Notes: generated from the sequence alone by a model not told the origin. DNA of 64,000 nucleotides from Enterobacter quasihormaechei (GCF_004331385.1 NZ_SJON01000006.1:124001-188000); one strand, 5' to 3'. Shown: positions 30,230 through 40,894, counted from the first letter of the stretch. Translations and numbers: made by a program.

Positions 30230-30880
30230 CTAGCCTAATGGAATGATATCGCCTTGCCAACCCTGTCGGCCTAAAGAACCGGTTAACAGCAGTTCGCCCT
30301 TGTCGGCACGCACGATAAGCTGACCTTTTTCATCCCATAACGCGCTGCCGCTGTGCGCGTTCGCCATCAACACCGCGATGGCGTATTTATGCGCGAAGCG
30401 TTGTAACGAACCGATGGACTGCCGCCAGCGGTGCTCGCCCACCGCCAGGCTGCTGGTGAACAGGGTTGCCTCCGGGTCCAGTTCCGGGGCGTCAGCCTGG
30501 TTATCAACGATGGATAGTCGTTTATCACCAGGGATCACACCCGCACCGTTGCCCTGCGGATAACGGCGGATGGTCGACAGGCTGGGCGTGAAAAGCGCGA
30601 GTCCTTTCTGACGCTGGCCGTGTTGCTGGAGCGTAATACCGGCAATCACCGTGATGAAACGTGACTGCGCGGCGTGAAGGAGGGGAGCGAGCTGCAAATC
30701 GTCAGGCGGTGGGGGTAAAGTTGCCCCGCCAGGGCCGGTAAGGGAAAGCTCGGGAAAGACGACTAAATCGCACCCCTGGCAGGCCGCCTCGTCAATGAAG
30801 TGCAGGTGGTGTTTTACGTGCTCATCAACACAGTTGTGCCGCGGAGCATACTGGGCCGCGGCTATATTCCATCGTGACAT
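30230..30880 (-). CDS. yobB: YobB, nitrilase/omega-amidase-like protein
   Basis: A protein of 216 residues from the ATG of MSRWNIAAAQYAPRHNC. The N-terminal nitrilase fold is clear (AAAQY; LVVFPELSLTG with E44). The usual catalytic lysine context and the nucleophilic Cys motif are not recognisable: the only cysteines (C17, C34, C37) lie before the glutamate. It may be catalytically inactive or use another chemistry. It lies 24 bases from exoX on the same strand, so the two could share a transcript. Confidence 0.85.
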   Translation of the reverse strand: MSRWNIAAAQYAPRHNCVDEHVKHHLHFIDEAACQGCDLVVFPELSLTGPGGATLPPPPDDLQLAPLLHAAQSRFITVIAGITLQQHGQRQKGLALFTPSLSTIRRYPQGNGAGVIPGDKRLSIVDNQADAPELDPEATLFTSSLAVGEHRWRQSIGSLQRFAHKYAIAVLMANAHSGSALWDEKGQLIVRADKGELLLTGSLGRQGWQGDIIPLG

Positions 30881-30991
30881 CGTGACTTCCTTATACACTA
30901 AGTCGCTGGGATTTTAAGATTACACCTAAATTTATCAGGGTTTTCTTATCCTGCCACATAACGCGTAAGGAAGTGTAACGAGACGTTAAGC

Positions 30992-31222
30992 TTATTTAAC
31001 TTTAGGTTCGTACGGCAGGCGTGAGAGGTTGACGGAAGCAAGGCGATGCGCGATCAGACGTTCGCGAAACCAGTCGCGCAGATGCGCAGGCTGTTCACGC
31101 TCTACCACTTCAGCCACGACGGGCATATTGTAACGCTCTTTGAATGCGACACCCGCGGCGGCGAGATCGACATTCACTTTGTCCATCTCGTCCTGAGGAA
31201 GGGCGGCCAGGTTAACGTTCAT
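30992..31222 (-). CDS. holE: DNA polymerase III subunit theta
   Basis: A small subunit that binds and stabilises the epsilon proofreading exonuclease in the core polymerase. It has 76 residues from the ATG of [20 protein letters not shown], the E. coli length. The central part ([34 protein letters not shown]) is nearly identical to E. coli. The ATG follows AAGGAGAAGGAA on this strand. It is divergent from the yobA-yebZ-yebY operon. Confidence 0.97.
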   Translation of the reverse strand: MNVNLAALPQDEMDKVNVDLAAAGVAFKERYNMPVVAEVVEREQPAHLRDWFRERLIAHRLASVNLSRLPYEPKVK

Positions 31223-31359
31223 TTCCTTCTCCTTTTTCTGCGGCGGCAACGTTACCGCGATTGTTCAACGATGACAAGGGAGCAAAGGATGTTCCTCGAC
31301 TCGTTAATTATACAGAGTTATTCTTTAGCATTCAGGCATAACGAAAAGGAATGATTGTG

Positions 31360-31731
31360 ATGCACTTTACCCCTTCCCGCGTCGCGTGCGCGCTGGTTTT
31401 TCTGCTCTCTTCAGCAACCGCGCCCTCAGCTCTGGCCCATGCGCACCTTAAGCAACAATCCCCGCAGGAGAATACCGTCGCGACGGCACCCGACGTCATT
31501 ACCCTGAATTTCTCGGAAGGCATTGAGCCAGCCTTTAGCGGCGTTGTGGTGACGGACGCGCAGAAGCACACGATCCAGACCGGTGCGGTGAAGCGTGACG
31601 AAAAGGATAACGCAAAGCTGATTGTTCCCCTTGAGAAACCGTTGCCGACCGGCACCTACACGGTGGACTGGCACGTGGTCTCCGTGGACGGCCACAAAAC
31701 CAAGGGCAGCTATCACTTTAGCGTGAAATAG
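31360..31731 (+). CDS. yobA: CopC-type periplasmic copper-binding protein YobA
   Basis: A protein of 123 residues with a signal peptide cut before HAHLKQQSP, so that the new N-terminal His can bind copper as in CopC. The conserved end segment [21 protein letters not shown] supplies further ligands. The ATG at 31360 is chosen because AAGGA (31346-31350) lies nine bases upstream; the ATG at 31351 directly abuts that site. It is the first gene of a three-gene operon with the CopD-like yebZ. Confidence 0.92.
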   Translation: MHFTPSRVACALVFLLSSATAPSALAHAHLKQQSPQENTVATAPDVITLNFSEGIEPAFSGVVVTDAQKHTIQTGAVKRDEKDNAKLIVPLEKPLPTGTYTVDWHVVSVDGHKTKGSYHFSVK

Positions 31732-31732
31732 T

Positions 31733-32602
31733 ATGCTGGCCCTGAGCTACGTAGCGTTACGCTTTATCCATTTTGCTGCGCTGATGCTGCTTTTCGGCAA
31801 CGCGCTTTACAGCGTCTGGTTTGCACCGTCTTCGTTGCAGCGCCTCATGACGCAACGTTTCCAGCGCCAGCAGAAAATCGCGGCCTTAATCAGCCTGATG
31901 GCTGCTCTGCTGATGTTCGGCCTGCAAAGTGGGTTAATGGGTAACGGCTGGGGCGACGTCATTAGCCCGGCGGTCTGGCGCAGCGTGCTGGGAACGCAGT
32001 TTGGTGGCGTCTGGCTGTGGCAAATGGTTTTGGCCGCTGTGACAGCGGGCGCGGCATGGCTTACTCCACAGAAAGGCTCGCGGCTGTTACTGCTTGCCAT
32101 GGGGCAACTTGTGCTGCTGGCGGGCGTCGGACATGCCGCAATGAACGGCGGCGCACCGGGAGCGTTGCATCGTCTGAACCATGCGCTTCATCTGCTGTGC
32201 GCCGCGACCTGGGTGGGCGGGTTACTGCCGCTGCTGTTCTGTATGCGTCTGGCGAAAGGCCGCTGGCAGCCAGCCGCTATTTTCACCATGATGCGCTTCT
32301 CCCGCGTGGGGCATTACGCCGTTGGCGGCGTGCTGCTGACCGGGATCATCAACACGCTCTTTATTGTGGGCATAGACGTGCCGTGGCAGGCGCCTTATGT
32401 ACGGCTGTTGTTGTTCAAATGTGCGCTGGTCATCATGATGGTGGCAATTGCACTGGCGAATCGGTATTTTCTTGTGCCACGCTTTCGCCCTGATGCCGGG
32501 CGGGAACAACAGATTTTTATCAGGATGACACAGGCAGAAGTGGTGCTGGGCGCGCTGGTACTGGCGGCCGTCAGCCTGTTCGCGACCTGGGAACCCTTCT
32601 GA
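31733..32602 (+). CDS. yebZ: CopD-family copper homeostasis membrane protein YebZ
   Basis: An inner-membrane protein of 289 residues with about eight predicted helices. The segments [17 protein letters not shown] and [33 protein letters not shown] carry His likely to bind copper or heme, as in CopD. It begins one base after the yobA stop, so it is coupled to it. It probably moves or handles copper together with YobA; the direction is not established. Confidence 0.92.
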   Translation: MLALSYVALRFIHFAALMLLFGNALYSVWFAPSSLQRLMTQRFQRQQKIAALISLMAALLMFGLQSGLMGNGWGDVISPAVWRSVLGTQFGGVWLWQMVLAAVTAGAAWLTPQKGSRLLLLAMGQLVLLAGVGHAAMNGGAPGALHRLNHALHLLCAATWVGGLLPLLFCMRLAKGRWQPAAIFTMMRFSRVGHYAVGGVLLTGIINTLFIVGIDVPWQAPYVRLLLFKCALVIMMVAIALANRYFLVPRFRPDAGREQQIFIRMTQAEVVLGALVLAAVSLFATWEPF

Positions 32603-32618
32603 CAAGGTTATATAACAT

Positions 32619-32957
32619 ATGAAAAAGACGCTGCTTTCTCTTTTACTTCTCACCTGTGCCAGCAGTGCGCTGGCCGCGCCGCAGGTCATCACCGTCAGCC
32701 GGTTCGAGGTGGGCAAGGACAACTGGGCTTTCAACCGTGAAGAGGTCATGCTCACCTGCCGTCCCGGCCACGCGCTGTACGTCATTAATCCCAGCACGCT
32801 CGTGCAGTATCCGTTAAATGACGTTGCGGAGCAGCAGGTTGCCAGCGGCAAAAGTAACGGACAGCCTGTCAGCGTGATCCAGGTCGACGATCCGGCAAAC
32901 CCCGGGCAGAAGAAGAGCCTGGCGCCGTTTATTGAGCGCGCTGAAAAACTCTGCTAG
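32619..32957 (+). CDS. yebY: YebY, DUF2511 periplasmic protein
   Basis: A protein of 112 residues with a signal peptide ([19 protein letters not shown], cut before APQ). Two cysteines remain in the mature part, one in VMLTCRPGH and one as the last residue, and may form a disulfide. It closes the yobA-yebZ-yebY operon, which links it to copper; its own function is unclear. A bidirectional terminator follows at once. Confidence 0.9.
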   Translation: MKKTLLSLLLLTCASSALAAPQVITVSRFEVGKDNWAFNREEVMLTCRPGHALYVINPSTLVQYPLNDVAEQQVASGKSNGQPVSVIQVDDPANPGQKKSLAPFIERAEKLC

Positions 32958-32973
32958 CAGTCAGGTTTCCAAT

Positions 32974-33014
32974 AAAAAAAACCGCAGGTGCTTGTAAAAG
33001 CTCTGCGGTTTTTC
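32974..33014. terminator. Bidirectional terminator of yebY and RyeA
   Basis: ACCGCAG (32981-32987) pairs with CTGCGGT (33003-33009), with inner GCTT/AAGC pairing. A-run on the left and T-run on the right let it end yebY (+) and the antisense RNA RyeA (-). Confidence 0.85.
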
Positions 33015-33086
33015 ACATTTAGTGATGTTTTAACGCTTTTTTTCAGGCCACTTTTACTGTGGACTGGAAAACCTGACGTCGTCATC

Positions 33087-33098
33087 TATTCTTAAAGG
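33087..33098 (+). promoter_or_regulatory. Sigma-S type -10 of sdsR
   Basis: TATTCT at 33087-33092, preceded by C and followed by TA (CTATTCTTA), ends six bases before the expected 5' end of SdsR. It fits the extended -10 favoured by RpoS, and SdsR is an RpoS-dependent RNA in E. coli and Salmonella. Confidence 0.65.
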
Positions 33099-33201
33099 GC
33101 AAGGCGATTGAGCCTGCATTAATGCCAACTTTTAGCGCACGGCTCTCTCCCAAGAGCCATTTCCCTGGACCGAATACAGGAATCGTATTCGGTCTCTTTT
33201 T
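33099..33201 (+). ncRNA. sdsR: Small RNA SdsR (RyeB)
   Basis: An Hfq-dependent stationary-phase sRNA of about 103 bases. The start GCAAGGCGATTGAGCC, the stem GGCTCT/AGAGCC in the middle, and the end hairpin GACCGAATAC/GTATTCGGTC followed by TCTTTTT are the known SdsR features and almost identical to E. coli as recalled. It sits between yebY and pphA as in E. coli. Targets such as tolC or mutS mRNA are known elsewhere and cannot be judged here. Confidence 0.93.
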
Positions 33202-33324
33202 ATCTGCTTCATAGTAAACGATAAAATCCGGTTTTCGTCTCAGCAGAAGGTTCACTTCCTGTGCGCCTGCTTAAAACATACCACAACCCGGCAGGCGTAA
33301 GTCCAGTCCTTTTTGGCTGTTTTG

Positions 33325-34305
33325 TTAAATTTTTGTTTGTTTTTCGCCTGAGGTCGACAAGGGCTCAATCCGCGCATTGACGGAAGCCGCAATATTATCG
33401 AGAAGCGCAAAGCGGCGGCGGTATTCTGCGCGTTTCTTGCTGGCGATCTCATCCAGCGATTTGCGCGCTATCCGCAGCGGCAGCTGCCAGCAAAGAGGTG
33501 AGAGCTGTTTTCCGTTCAGGCTTTCCCAGAACTCGTCGTAGCTGGCGTGGAAATGTCGGCCTTTGCTCAGCCGGTAGCGCAGGGCGCGAAATACGTGCCC
33601 CTCATCGCTGACGGCAAAGATAGCGCTGATGTTCGAGTGTGAGGCGAGCTGGAAGATCACCTCCATCAGCACGCGCTTCGGGAACAGCCCGTGGCAGGCA
33701 CGTGTGGCCTGCTTGATAACGTCCCGCGAGACGCTGCGGCGTGGCCCCTGAAGGCCGCCAATCACCAGCACCGAGCGCCCGTTGCTGCGCGCAACGCAAA
33801 ACGTCAGGCTGGCGAGAAGGGTATCTTCATGGTCGTGCAGCCACAGCGTACTTTCTCCCTCGCGTTCGGCCTTGCCCGCAGAGGAGGCTGTAACGGTATA
33901 GATCACCCCGTTTTTCGCCTCAAACTGCGCCACGGGCAACTCATTGGGGCTCGCGAGGGCGTGAGCGAGCATCCGGTCTTTCAGGCTGTCAATCCAGTGG
34001 TAGTGGCTGACGATGGCGTCGGCTCTGTCATTGGCGTTCAGGCCGCGCATCAGGTACTGACGGTGGGTTTTGCTCGGCAGCGTAATTTGTGCCGCCAGTA
34101 ATCTGTCAAAATCATCGCGTCCGGATAGCGCCTCCAGCATACGATGGGTGGAAGACCAGAATAAAAGCGAGCGCAAAAGAAACTTCAGACGGTATTCACG
34201 TTTTTGCCAGATAGGCCCTGGAACGCGTTTTCCCTTAATCAGTTCCGAAATAATATTTGTGCGATGCGGATAAAAAACATCTTTTTGCAGGTGTAAGTTC
34301 GACAC
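33325..34305 (-). CDS. DUF535 (VirK/YbjX family) protein
   Basis: A protein of 326 residues that begins at GTG (MSNLHLQKDVFYPHRTN) with GAGGG eight bases upstream on this strand. It has the DUF535 pattern: a basic N-terminal part, then LVIGGLQGPR, the helix KRVLMEVIFQLAS and the segment HFHASYDEFWESL. No signal peptide or membrane helix is obvious. VirK and YbjX of Salmonella belong to this family and are under PhoP control; a role in envelope stress is possible but unproven. It has no counterpart at this place in E. coli K-12. Confidence 0.85.
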   Translation of the reverse strand: MSNLHLQKDVFYPHRTNIISELIKGKRVPGPIWQKREYRLKFLLRSLLFWSSTHRMLEALSGRDDFDRLLAAQITLPSKTHRQYLMRGLNANDRADAIVSHYHWIDSLKDRMLAHALASPNELPVAQFEAKNGVIYTVTASSAGKAEREGESTLWLHDHEDTLLASLTFCVARSNGRSVLVIGGLQGPRRSVSRDVIKQATRACHGLFPKRVLMEVIFQLASHSNISAIFAVSDEGHVFRALRYRLSKGRHFHASYDEFWESLNGKQLSPLCWQLPLRIARKSLDEIASKKRAEYRRRFALLDNIAASVNARIEPLSTSGEKQTKI

Positions 34306-34464
34306 GTAAAAATCCCTCGTTTTATTGCGCTCTATTTTAGGGGGCCGCTAATAAAGGATTAATAGCGCGGCAGGGTTTATTTCCGGCTGGTTGAGGGTTT
34401 GTTGGGGTTTGTAATATCTGTCTGGACATTTTCTGCTGCGGCTATACTTCAGAATGGAGGGCTT

Positions 34465-35109
34465 ATGTATCAGAAAATAGAGGGTAAAGACTGGCGTCAT
34501 GTCTGGGTTGTCAGCGATATTCATGGTTGCTATCAGCAGCTTTTAGATGCGCTGAAACGTCGGCATTTTAATCCTGATACGGATCTGCTGATCTCCGTGG
34601 GAGATATTATCGATCGCGGGCCTGACAGCGTAAAATGTTTACAGCTGATACAGGAAAACTGGTTTTATGCGGTGCGCGGCAATCACGAGCAAATGGCGTT
34701 AGATGCGCTGGAAAATAATGATTTTAGCCTGTGGTCGGTAAATGGCGGTATTTGGTTTAGCGCGCTTAAGGGTGAGCAACAAAAACAGGCGCTGACGTTA
34801 CTCAACGCCTGCCGGACCTTACCGCACGTCATTGAAATAACCTGCATAAATGGCCTGAACGTTGTGGCTCATGCGGATTATCCCTCAGCCGAATATGTCT
34901 GGCAAAAGCCGGTTGATGCCAGGCGCGTGCTGTGGGACCGCGATCGTTTAATGGGCTTTATGGTGGGTAAAGGCCAGGGCGTTAGCGGGGCGGATCACTT
35001 CTGGTTTGGACACACGCCCGTAGACAAGCGGTATGACTTTAACAATCTGCACTATATCGATACGGGGGCGGTGTTTGGGGGCTTCCTGACGCTGGTGCAG
35101 CTTCAGTAA
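34465..35109 (+). CDS. pphA: Serine/threonine protein phosphatase 1
   Basis: A metallophosphatase of 214 residues from the ATG at 34465 (MYQKIEGKDWRHVWVVSDIHGC), after GGAGGGCTT. The three PPP motifs are present: DIHGC, GDIIDRGPDS and RGNHEQM. It keeps the later metal His (VVAHADYP) and the final FGHTP...YIDTGAVFGG segment. In E. coli PphA acts on phosphoproteins during misfolding stress. It is convergent with yebV; the K-12 gene yebW is not between them. Confidence 0.95.
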   Translation: MYQKIEGKDWRHVWVVSDIHGCYQQLLDALKRRHFNPDTDLLISVGDIIDRGPDSVKCLQLIQENWFYAVRGNHEQMALDALENNDFSLWSVNGGIWFSALKGEQQKQALTLLNACRTLPHVIEITCINGLNVVAHADYPSAEYVWQKPVDARRVLWDRDRLMGFMVGKGQGVSGADHFWFGHTPVDKRYDFNNLHYIDTGAVFGGFLTLVQLQ

Positions 35110-35114
35110 TAAAT

Positions 35115-35140
35115 AACCCGCCTTCGGGCGGGTTCTCTTT
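35115..35140. terminator. Terminator between pphA and yebV
   Basis: AACCCGCC (35115-35122) and GGCGGGTT (35127-35134) form a stem with a TTCG tetraloop. TCTCTTT follows on the plus side and ATTTATT on the minus side, so it could serve both convergent genes. Confidence 0.85.
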
Positions 35141-35143
35141 GGG

Positions 35144-35383
35144 TCAGGCAAGACGCAGGACCCAGGCATCGGTTTTACTGTCGTAATGCTCACGGTACAG
35201 AACGGAATGTTCCCCATCAAGGATCGCCGGGACGCTGGTGTCTGCATCCCAGGCGTCCAGTTGCATGCACAAATCCGGATCGGATTTGCAGGGAATACTT
35301 AACGTTCGATCGCCTTGTGCTTCGCCGCGCAATTCAGCGTCGTCGATTTCAAAAGCGCCAATGCGTACGCTGGTTTTCGTCAT
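35144..35383 (-). CDS. yebV: YebV, small conserved protein
   Basis: A protein of 79 residues from the ATG of MTKTSVRIGAFEIDDAELRG. It closely resembles E. coli YebV (SIPCKSDPDLCMQLDAWDAD is almost unchanged). It has no signal peptide or membrane helix, two Cys, and many acidic residues. The function is unknown; E. coli yebV has been reported as stress-induced. The start at 35383 fits the family better than an upstream in-frame start. Confidence 0.9.
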   Translation of the reverse strand: MTKTSVRIGAFEIDDAELRGEAQGDRTLSIPCKSDPDLCMQLDAWDADTSVPAILDGEHSVLYREHYDSKTDAWVLRLA

Positions 35384-35488
35384 AATGCTCTCCGGTTTGT
35401 TGCCCAAAATCTGGTATGACCAGTGCAGTCACCCATTTTTGATCCTAGACAAGGAGAGCGAAATCGCCAGTAAAAAAATGCGTTTTTT

Positions 35489-36931
35489 TCAGGCGGTGCG
35501 GCTGTTACCGGTAAACAGACGGCCATCGCGAACCAGTTCACGCGGATAACTGTTTTTCAGCCGCGAGCCGACTTTTTTCGCCAGACCCAGCGGAAAACCC
35601 TGATACGTCACGATCGTTTCATCCTGCGCCGGACCGTTTTCCGGGTAAACGTCACGACCGCGATACCACTCTTCCGCTTCCTGATGCGTCAGGGCGAACG
35701 TGTTTTCATGACCAGCCAGCGCAATGACCGCTTCATGCTGCCAGCGATAGCCTTTGTTGTGGATCTCCGCCAGGCGAATACCAAGGCGGGAGAAACGCAC
35801 TTTACCCATCAGCGGTTCGATATGGGTCGGGAACAGCCACAGCTCTTTGTCACGCATCCAGAGGTGCAGGCTCTCATCCCAGTGCAGTCCCACTTTGTTT
35901 GCAGCCGCCTCCACCTGTGCCGCTTCACGGCCTTTAACCGGCGTGAAGGGGAATTTACCGACTTTAAACGTCGGCGCGGGCAGGGGCTCCACGGCGCCGG
36001 TTTTACGCAGGCGCGCGACGAAGAAACCTTCGCAATCGTAAATCTGCGGGAAGACATGCAGGAAGCCTTCAGGCGTGGCGGCTTCACTGGCCGAGTCAAA
36101 CAGCGTATCCAGCGGTAAAAACTCGACGGCGTCCGGATAGCGCGCCTTCAGCCACAGGCAGACATCCTCGTTTTCATCGCGGTTCAGCGTGCAGGTGGAG
36201 TAAACCAGCGTGCCGCCGGGGCGCAGGGCATGGAACGCGCTGTCGATCAGTTCACGCTGCGTGGCGGCGATCTCAAGGTTGCTTTCAACGGACCAGTTTT
36301 TTAATGCATCAGGATCTTTGCGCACCACGCCTTCGCCGGAGCAGGGCGCATCAAGCAGGATGGCATCAAAGGCTTCCGGCAGGGCAGCCCCAAAAACGCG
36401 ACCGTCAAAGTGCGTTAACGCGACGTTGTGGATCCCGCAGCGGCTGATATTGGCGTGGAGAACCTTCACGCGGCTGGCGGAAAATTCGTTGGCGAGGATC
36501 GCGCCGCGGTTGTTCATCCGGGCGGCAATCTGCGTGGTTTTAGAGCCCGGCGCCGCGGCGACATCCATCACCCGTTCAGGCTGGTTATCATCGGCAAACA
36601 GCGCGGCAACCGGCAGCATGGAGCTGGCTTCCTGAATATAAAACAGCCCGCTCAGGTGCTCGGCGGTGCTGCCGAGGGGCAAACTTTCCTCGTCATCCCG
36701 CTCGATCCAGAACCCTTCTTCACACCACGGCACCGGCGTCAGCTGCCAGCCGTAGGGGGAGACGAGATCCAGAAATGCCCCGACGCTGATTTTTAGCGTA
36801 TTGACGCGAATACTCCGGCGCAAAGGGCGCTGGCAGGCGGCGATGAAATCGTCGAATGAGAGATGAGCAGGAAGCGCCTCGCGCATCTGCGCGAGGAATT
36901 GTTCGGGAAGAAATACGGAGTTTTGAGCCAC
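35489..36931 (-). CDS. rsmF: 16S rRNA (cytosine-1407-C5) methyltransferase RsmF
   Basis: Methylates C1407 of 16S rRNA in the 30S subunit with SAM. It has 480 residues from the GTG that opens [20 protein letters not shown]; an ATG seven codons upstream is also possible. The SAM-binding segment is [19 protein letters not shown]. The two catalytic cysteines lie in LDAPCSGEG and VYSTCTLN, and a PUA-like C-terminal domain follows. E. coli RsmF starts at the matching residue. Confidence 0.94.
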   Translation of the reverse strand: MAQNSVFLPEQFLAQMREALPAHLSFDDFIAACQRPLRRSIRVNTLKISVGAFLDLVSPYGWQLTPVPWCEEGFWIERDDEESLPLGSTAEHLSGLFYIQEASSMLPVAALFADDNQPERVMDVAAAPGSKTTQIAARMNNRGAILANEFSASRVKVLHANISRCGIHNVALTHFDGRVFGAALPEAFDAILLDAPCSGEGVVRKDPDALKNWSVESNLEIAATQRELIDSAFHALRPGGTLVYSTCTLNRDENEDVCLWLKARYPDAVEFLPLDTLFDSASEAATPEGFLHVFPQIYDCEGFFVARLRKTGAVEPLPAPTFKVGKFPFTPVKGREAAQVEAAANKVGLHWDESLHLWMRDKELWLFPTHIEPLMGKVRFSRLGIRLAEIHNKGYRWQHEAVIALAGHENTFALTHQEAEEWYRGRDVYPENGPAQDETIVTYQGFPLGLAKKVGSRLKNSYPRELVRDGRLFTGNSRTA

Positions 36932-37008
36932 GGGCACACCACAGGGAAACATTCAGGCGCGCAGTGTAACATAAAGGCTCCGGCGCGTTGACACCGGAGC
37001 CTGCGAGA

Positions 37009-39642
37009 TTAACGCGGCAGCGCCGTGCCCCATTCGCGCCACTCTTTCGGTTCACTTTCCAGCAGCAGGAAGTGTTTACCTGCCTGCGCCTTCGGTGCCA
37101 GAGGCGTGCCAGGCGGCGTCGCGAAGGCAATGCCGCCGCGAATGAACTGGTTAAAGGTCCCCGTTTTCACCACGCCGCCGGTCAGGCCGAAGTCGAGGGA
37201 GTAACCTGAAGCCAGCCAGAACACCGAGTTATTGCGGACCAGATGCTGATAACGCTGGCTGATGCGCAGGCCGACCATCACGCGATCGGACAGATTACCC
37301 AGCGTCAGGCTGGTTACCGTCCCGACCTCAATGCCGCGGAACAGCACCGGCGTGCCGATGCCCAGCGAACCGGCTTCCGGCACTTCAACCACGATGCTCA
37401 GACCGTCCAGATAGCGGGAATCGGTGATGGTCGCCTCCTGCAACTCAAACTCACGACGCGCGTTGCCGCGACCCGGTTCAACGTTAATGTACGGCTGAAG
37501 TATAGTGTCGAGGTGCTCAACCCCTGCGGCAGAAATTTGCGGCGTAACCACCGAGAAGCGCGAGCCAGCGCGGGCAAACGTCTGCACATATTCCGGATAA
37601 AGCACGGCGGTGGCCTGGACTTCATTGCGCGCGGTGATGAGCTTCAGCTTCTGGACCTGCCCGATATCAATGCCGAGATAGCGGATAGGCATCCCCTCCG
37701 CCAGTTTACCGGCGTCAAAGGTATGTAGCGTGATCTGCCCCCCGACGGCGCGCGCTGCGGTTTCAGACGGGAAGAGGATCCGCTTGTCACCTTTACGCAT
37801 GTTGCCGCCCGCGCCGCTCAGGTTGTCAAAGCTGATCGCACCGCGCAGGGCACGGGAGAGGGGAGACGCCTGTACGGTCAGGCCGCTGCCGTTAAGCTGC
37901 ACCTTCGCGCCGCCTTCCGCCCAGAACACGCTGTTTGGCGTGAGCAGCTTGCGGTACTCCGGCTTGATGTGCAGTTCGATATCAAACGCGTCCGCGCGAG
38001 GGCGAACGGTGATCACTTCCCCGACCTCAAACTTGCGATAGAGCACCACGGAGCCCGCCTGGACATCCGGCAGCGTTTCAGCACTTAAGGTCAGCGTGGT
38101 GGTCGGCAAGTCGCCCATGCTGTTTTCAATGGCTTTGTCCAGATTTGCGAACAGCGGATAGCTCTCGCGCAGCGCACCTTTGCTGCCCGGCAGAATGCGG
38201 ATCCCGCCGTTAACCCACTCGCTGGCGCTGGCGCCGAGGAACTCAACGCCGTCCAGGCCCACCTTCACGTCGACCCGGCTGTTGACCACAAATTTACTGT
38301 CGCCGTGAACCAGATTGCTGTACTGCGGATCGATGGCGGCGGAGAAGGAGACCCCTTTTTCTGTCAGCTTACGTTCGAGAACCTGGCCTACCTGCACACC
38401 GTGCAGGATCAGCGGCTGTCCGGCTTCGATGCCATAGCTCTCCGGTGCGTTCAGGGTAATCGTCTGCACGCCCGGCTTTTGCAGCAGCGCTTTATCCGCC
38501 GGGGCGATAACAAAGGTTTTATTCGGCTGGCCTTCTCCCGGGATCAGCTCGAAGGTACTGCCGGTCAGCAGCGAACTGATGCTGGCGTCGCTGAGCGACA
38601 GCTTCGGATTACGCAGCTCGATACGCGTCTTCTCCCGCAGGAGATCGACCACGCTAGGATCCACGGTCATTTCGCCGGTGACGGAGCCGCCTGCATTGAG
38701 GGTTAATTTCGTCAGCTGGCCGACCTCTAACCCCTGGTACATCAGCGGGGTTGAGCCGGCTTTCAGTCCTTTAGCATCAGGCAGGGTCAGCTTGACGATG
38801 ACGCCGCGCTGGCTGTGCGCCAGGTCAGCATACAGGCCAAACGTATCTTCAGCGGCGGCAGGGCTTGAGCCTTCCGGGGAATCGAAGGCGATAGCGCCAT
38901 TCACCAGCGCCGCCAGGCTCTCAAGCTTCACTTTCGCACCGCTTAAGCTTAGATCGGCATCGACGCCGGAGACGTTCCAGAAGCGGCTGCCTTTTTTCAC
39001 CAGGTTGGTAAAGCGCCGTTCGATCAGCACGTCGATGGTCACGCCGTCTTTGTTCGGGTTAATGGCGTAATCATACACGCGGCCAACCGGAATTTTGCGG
39101 AAATAGACCAGAGAACCGCTGTTCAGCGATCCTAAATCCGGCGCGCGGAGATGGATCATCAAATCGCCGTTATTCAGCCGGTATTTTGGCTGCGTATCCA
39201 GCGCAACGAAGTGATCCTGCGGCTCACCTTTACCGGGCATCATGCCGATATAGTTACCGCCCACAAGCGCATCCAGCCCGGAAACACCGGCCAGCGAGGC
39301 TTTTGGCGTTACCAGCCAGAACTGCGTTTCGGCGCGCAGCGCGTCCTGCATATCGGACTTAATGCTCGCCCGCACCTGGATTTTGTTCAGCCCTTTGCCG
39401 AGAGAGATATCCTGCACGGTACCCACTTCCACCCCCTGGAAGCGAACGGGGGTACGTCCGGCGACAATGCCGTCCGCAGACTGGAAATCAATCGTGATGG
39501 TACTTCCGCGATCTTCATAGCTCGTCCAGATAAGCCAGCCTGCGATCATCAGTGCGATGACAGGCAGCAGCCAGAATGGCGAAATACGACGTTTAGTTTT
39601 AATTCTCGCTTCAGTCGGCGAAGCGGGCGTTTCCTGACTCAT
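37009..39642 (-). CDS. letB: LetB (YebT), seven-domain MCE lipid-transport tunnel
   Basis: An inner-membrane-anchored periplasmic protein that in E. coli forms a hexameric tube of seven stacked MCE rings for lipid passage between the membranes. It has 877 residues from the ATG of [19 protein letters not shown], exactly the E. coli length. One N-terminal membrane helix (about 22-42) is followed by repeated MCE signatures, for example [44 protein letters not shown] and [14 protein letters not shown]. Its start lies inside letA (32-base overlap), so the pair is translationally linked. Confidence 0.97.
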   Translation of the reverse strand: MSQETPASPTEARIKTKRRISPFWLLPVIALMIAGWLIWTSYEDRGSTITIDFQSADGIVAGRTPVRFQGVEVGTVQDISLGKGLNKIQVRASIKSDMQDALRAETQFWLVTPKASLAGVSGLDALVGGNYIGMMPGKGEPQDHFVALDTQPKYRLNNGDLMIHLRAPDLGSLNSGSLVYFRKIPVGRVYDYAINPNKDGVTIDVLIERRFTNLVKKGSRFWNVSGVDADLSLSGAKVKLESLAALVNGAIAFDSPEGSSPAAAEDTFGLYADLAHSQRGVIVKLTLPDAKGLKAGSTPLMYQGLEVGQLTKLTLNAGGSVTGEMTVDPSVVDLLREKTRIELRNPKLSLSDASISSLLTGSTFELIPGEGQPNKTFVIAPADKALLQKPGVQTITLNAPESYGIEAGQPLILHGVQVGQVLERKLTEKGVSFSAAIDPQYSNLVHGDSKFVVNSRVDVKVGLDGVEFLGASASEWVNGGIRILPGSKGALRESYPLFANLDKAIENSMGDLPTTTLTLSAETLPDVQAGSVVLYRKFEVGEVITVRPRADAFDIELHIKPEYRKLLTPNSVFWAEGGAKVQLNGSGLTVQASPLSRALRGAISFDNLSGAGGNMRKGDKRILFPSETAARAVGGQITLHTFDAGKLAEGMPIRYLGIDIGQVQKLKLITARNEVQATAVLYPEYVQTFARAGSRFSVVTPQISAAGVEHLDTILQPYINVEPGRGNARREFELQEATITDSRYLDGLSIVVEVPEAGSLGIGTPVLFRGIEVGTVTSLTLGNLSDRVMVGLRISQRYQHLVRNNSVFWLASGYSLDFGLTGGVVKTGTFNQFIRGGIAFATPPGTPLAPKAQAGKHFLLLESEPKEWREWGTALPR

Positions 39643-40894
39643 GTGCGTCCCAAAGTAAGCGGCTGTCCAGCCATTCCACTGCAAGAATAGTCAATATCAC
39701 CGCAGAGCCGAAATAAAAAGCTGCGGGTCCCATGGTAAAAGCAAGTAACTGATCGCGATTGATGAGCGACATCATCAGCGAAATCACGAACAGATCCAAC
39801 ATCGACCAGCGACCGATCCAGGTCACGAATCGCAGAAGCAGGATGCGGGTGCGGAGTCCTTGTTCGCATTTAAAGTGAATGCTGATAAGTAGCGTAAACA
39901 TCACCACCACTTTGGTAAAGGGCACCAGAATACTGGCGATAAAAACAATCGCGGCGACCCCCACGTTACTGTGCGCCAGAGAAATAATCCCGGAGAGGAT
40001 AGTATCTTCCTGGCGGGCACCGTTCACGTAAATCACCGAGATAGGCAGCATGTTGGCCGGGAACAAAAATACCAGCGAGGCGATGAGCGCCGCCCAGCAT
40101 TTTTGCAGGCTATTGTTGCGCCGCAATCTTAGCGGAATATGGCAGCGCGGGCACCTGCCGCGTTTATCCGGAAAACCGGTGTAATGACATCCCAGGCAGA
40201 CGCGCAGGTTTTCATCAGGCCGTGTCGCGGGGCGCTGCGGGTAAAAGCGCTCCCAGAGCTGTTCAACGTTCAGATGAATCATGGTCAAAATGCTCAGCAG
40301 GACCAGCGATATGAACGCAAAAAGGCCAATGCCGGGCTGTAAAAACGCGTAGTCCTGCACCTTGATGGAGGCAACGCCGACGCCCACTAGATAGATATCC
40401 AGCATGACCCACTCTTTGAGCTTATCCAGCATCAGCAGAACCGGGCGCAGGTTCATCCCCAGAATATTGCCAAACCACAGGTAGGCAATCGCCGCGACCA
40501 GCACCAGCGGCGCGCCGACCACGCAGAACAGCACCATCGCGCCGGTGAGCGGATCGCCCTCGCGCGTCATCTGCCAGATCCCCTGAAATACGTTGGCGTC
40601 GATGCGCACGCCCAGAAGATAGAGCTTCAGCAGCGGTTCGGTCCAGGCAAACGGCATCAGCAGCAGCATGGTGACCGCCATTGCGGCCAGACGCGTTAGC
40701 GACCAGTCTCGTCCATCGCGAATTTTGGCATCGCAGCGAGGACAAAAGGCGCTTTGGTGCGATTTCATCTTCGGCAACATAAAAAGCGTATCGCACTGGG
40801 GGCAACGCTGATAATGTGCACGAGGCAAAGCTTCGCTTACCGTATGGATAACGATCTTTCCTGTCGGCGTAATTTTGGGTGTTTTTATGGCCAT
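39611..40894 (-). CDS. letA: LetA (YebS), PqiA-family membrane partner of LetB
   Basis: An integral membrane protein of 427 residues with two PqiA modules and about eight helices. Each module starts with a zinc-ribbon: [11 protein letters not shown]...FCPRC near residue 40 and CLGCHYTGF...CPRC near residue 240. It probably loads or extracts lipid at the base of the LetB tube. It is the upstream gene of the letAB pair and divergent from msrC. Confidence 0.96.
   Translation of the reverse strand: MAIKTPKITPTGKIVIHTVSEALPRAHYQRCPQCDTLFMLPKMKSHQSAFCPRCDAKIRDGRDWSLTRLAAMAVTMLLLMPFAWTEPLLKLYLLGVRIDANVFQGIWQMTREGDPLTGAMVLFCVVGAPLVLVAAIAYLWFGNILGMNLRPVLLMLDKLKEWVMLDIYLVGVGVASIKVQDYAFLQPGIGLFAFISLVLLSILTMIHLNVEQLWERFYPQRPATRPDENLRVCLGCHYTGFPDKRGRCPRCHIPLRLRRNNSLQKCWAALIASLVFLFPANMLPISVIYVNGARQEDTILSGIISLAHSNVGVAAIVFIASILVPFTKVVVMFTLLISIHFKCEQGLRTRILLLRFVTWIGRWSMLDLFVISLMMSLINRDQLLAFTMGPAAFYFGSAVILTILAVEWLDSRLLWDAHESGNARFAD

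Larger units (their letters stand above)
32974..33222 (-). ncRNA. ryeA: Antisense small RNA RyeA (SraC), ends approximate
   Basis: In E. coli the longer RyeA (about 250 bases) is made opposite SdsR and pairs with it fully. Here the same strand ends in a good terminator at 32974-33014, and the SdsR complement is intact. The 5' end is only estimated from the E. coli length. Confidence 0.65.
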
